NCBI GenBank assembly: GCA_910577585.1 | Contig: CAJTNN010000004.1 | Location: 62,001-126,000, forward strand | DNA from: an uncultured Muribaculaceae bacterium | Lineage (GTDB): Bacteria; Bacteroidota; Bacteroidia; Bacteroidales; Muribaculaceae | Length of the DNA: 64,000 bases | Direction: 5' to 3' | In this document: piece after piece, positions 63,856 to 64,000 of the stretch | How the letters are laid out: each line of letters begins with the position of its first letter | Position numbering within the stretch: position 1 is the first letter of the stretch | The notes under the pieces: model-generated | Told to the model about the DNA's origin: nothing | The model's database searches: none | The model's input: the letters and a program-made list of their open reading frames with translations, nothing else | Made by a program: the position numbers and the translations under genes

Positions 63856-64000
63856 TTAATACTGTTCCAGTTCTAGGCCAGCGTTTTTTAAGGCACTTGC
63901 GGCTGCGGAATAGTAGTTTATGTATTGTCGTCGGGGAAGATATGCTAAGCGAAAACCTAAGTCTCTCTGAAAATTACGAAGTCTTGTGCGAAGGTTATCT
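63856..64000 (-). CDS. C-terminal end of a protein resembling the formylglycine-generating-enzyme family
   Basis: Reading the minus strand in from the right edge gives 47 codons and a TAA at 63856-63858. The segment NFQRDLGFRLAYLPRR has the GFRLA ending typical of FGE/SUMF1 domains, followed by about 23 residues to the stop (NYYSAAASALKNAGLELEQY). The bulk of the gene lies outside the window. FGE-type domains bind or modify Cys residues; many Bacteroidota members are not sulfatase activators. Assignment rests on a short C-terminal pattern. Confidence 0.55.
   Translation of the reverse strand, partial: DNLRTRLRNFQRDLGFRLAYLPRRQYINYYSAAASALKNAGLELEQY

Overview
The window looks like a chromosomal segment of a gut Bacteroidota, most likely family Muribaculaceae (order Bacteroidales). 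The reasons are a fused SecDF, a three-gene frdCAB fumarate reductase/succinate dehydrogenase with a one-subunit b558 anchor, ATP-dependent PEPCK, AsmA-like and BspA-type LRR proteins, a saccharopine-dehydrogenase-family polyamine enzyme, and promoters of the Bacteroidota type (TTTG, about 19-20 bp, TAnnTTTG). The species assignment is inference. No rRNA, tRNA or CRISPR was seen. Most genes are on the minus strand.

Layout. 1-32.9 kb is mostly housekeeping: FKBP isomerase (cut by the left edge), a Cys-rich Spy-like secreted protein, a large AsmA-like protein, aroB, a HAD phosphatase, a secreted surface protein, a mannose-1-phosphate guanylyltransferase, a Na/Pi transporter, a lipoprotein-comM-rhuM operon, xerD, YfhO, an Lrp regulator, pckA, birA-tsaE, lpxB, three plus-strand envelope genes, a GH31 glycosidase and a carboxy(nor)spermidine dehydrogenase. 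33.1-35.5 kb is an accessory patch: a hipBA toxin-antitoxin module between 34-bp direct repeats, followed by a truncated copy of a palindromic intergenic element. 35.5-46.2 kb is housekeeping again: a flippase-like membrane protein, secDF, an Ig-like lipoprotein and frdCAB. 46.5-47.8 kb has a membrane-anchored S24-peptidase-like protein with two tiny membrane proteins. 47.9-48.6 kb is the full-length palindromic element.

48.7-61.0 kb is a surface-glycan locus read right to left: Gtf3-like transferase, a protein with a CNF1/BLF1-like LSGC motif, TupA-like ATP-grasp, two GT4 transferases, a PglD-like acetyltransferase, a six-gene acyl cassette (two carrier proteins, two SDRs, an adenylating ligase, a FabH-like synthase), an NDP-sugar epimerase and a PglC-like initiating transferase. 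No Wzx flippase or Wzy polymerase is visible. 61.0-64.0 kb holds a cytoplasmic-type amidase, two DUF2589-type proteins, a two-TM protein and, at the right edge, what looks like the C-terminal end of a formylglycine-generating-enzyme-type protein.

The observations most worth following are the LSGC protein (59250-59924), the large palindrome with arrays of ACGGGAG(A/T)ACG (47921-48611, partial copy 35044-35473), the DUF2589 cluster, the S24-like membrane cluster and the acyl cassette inside the glycan locus.
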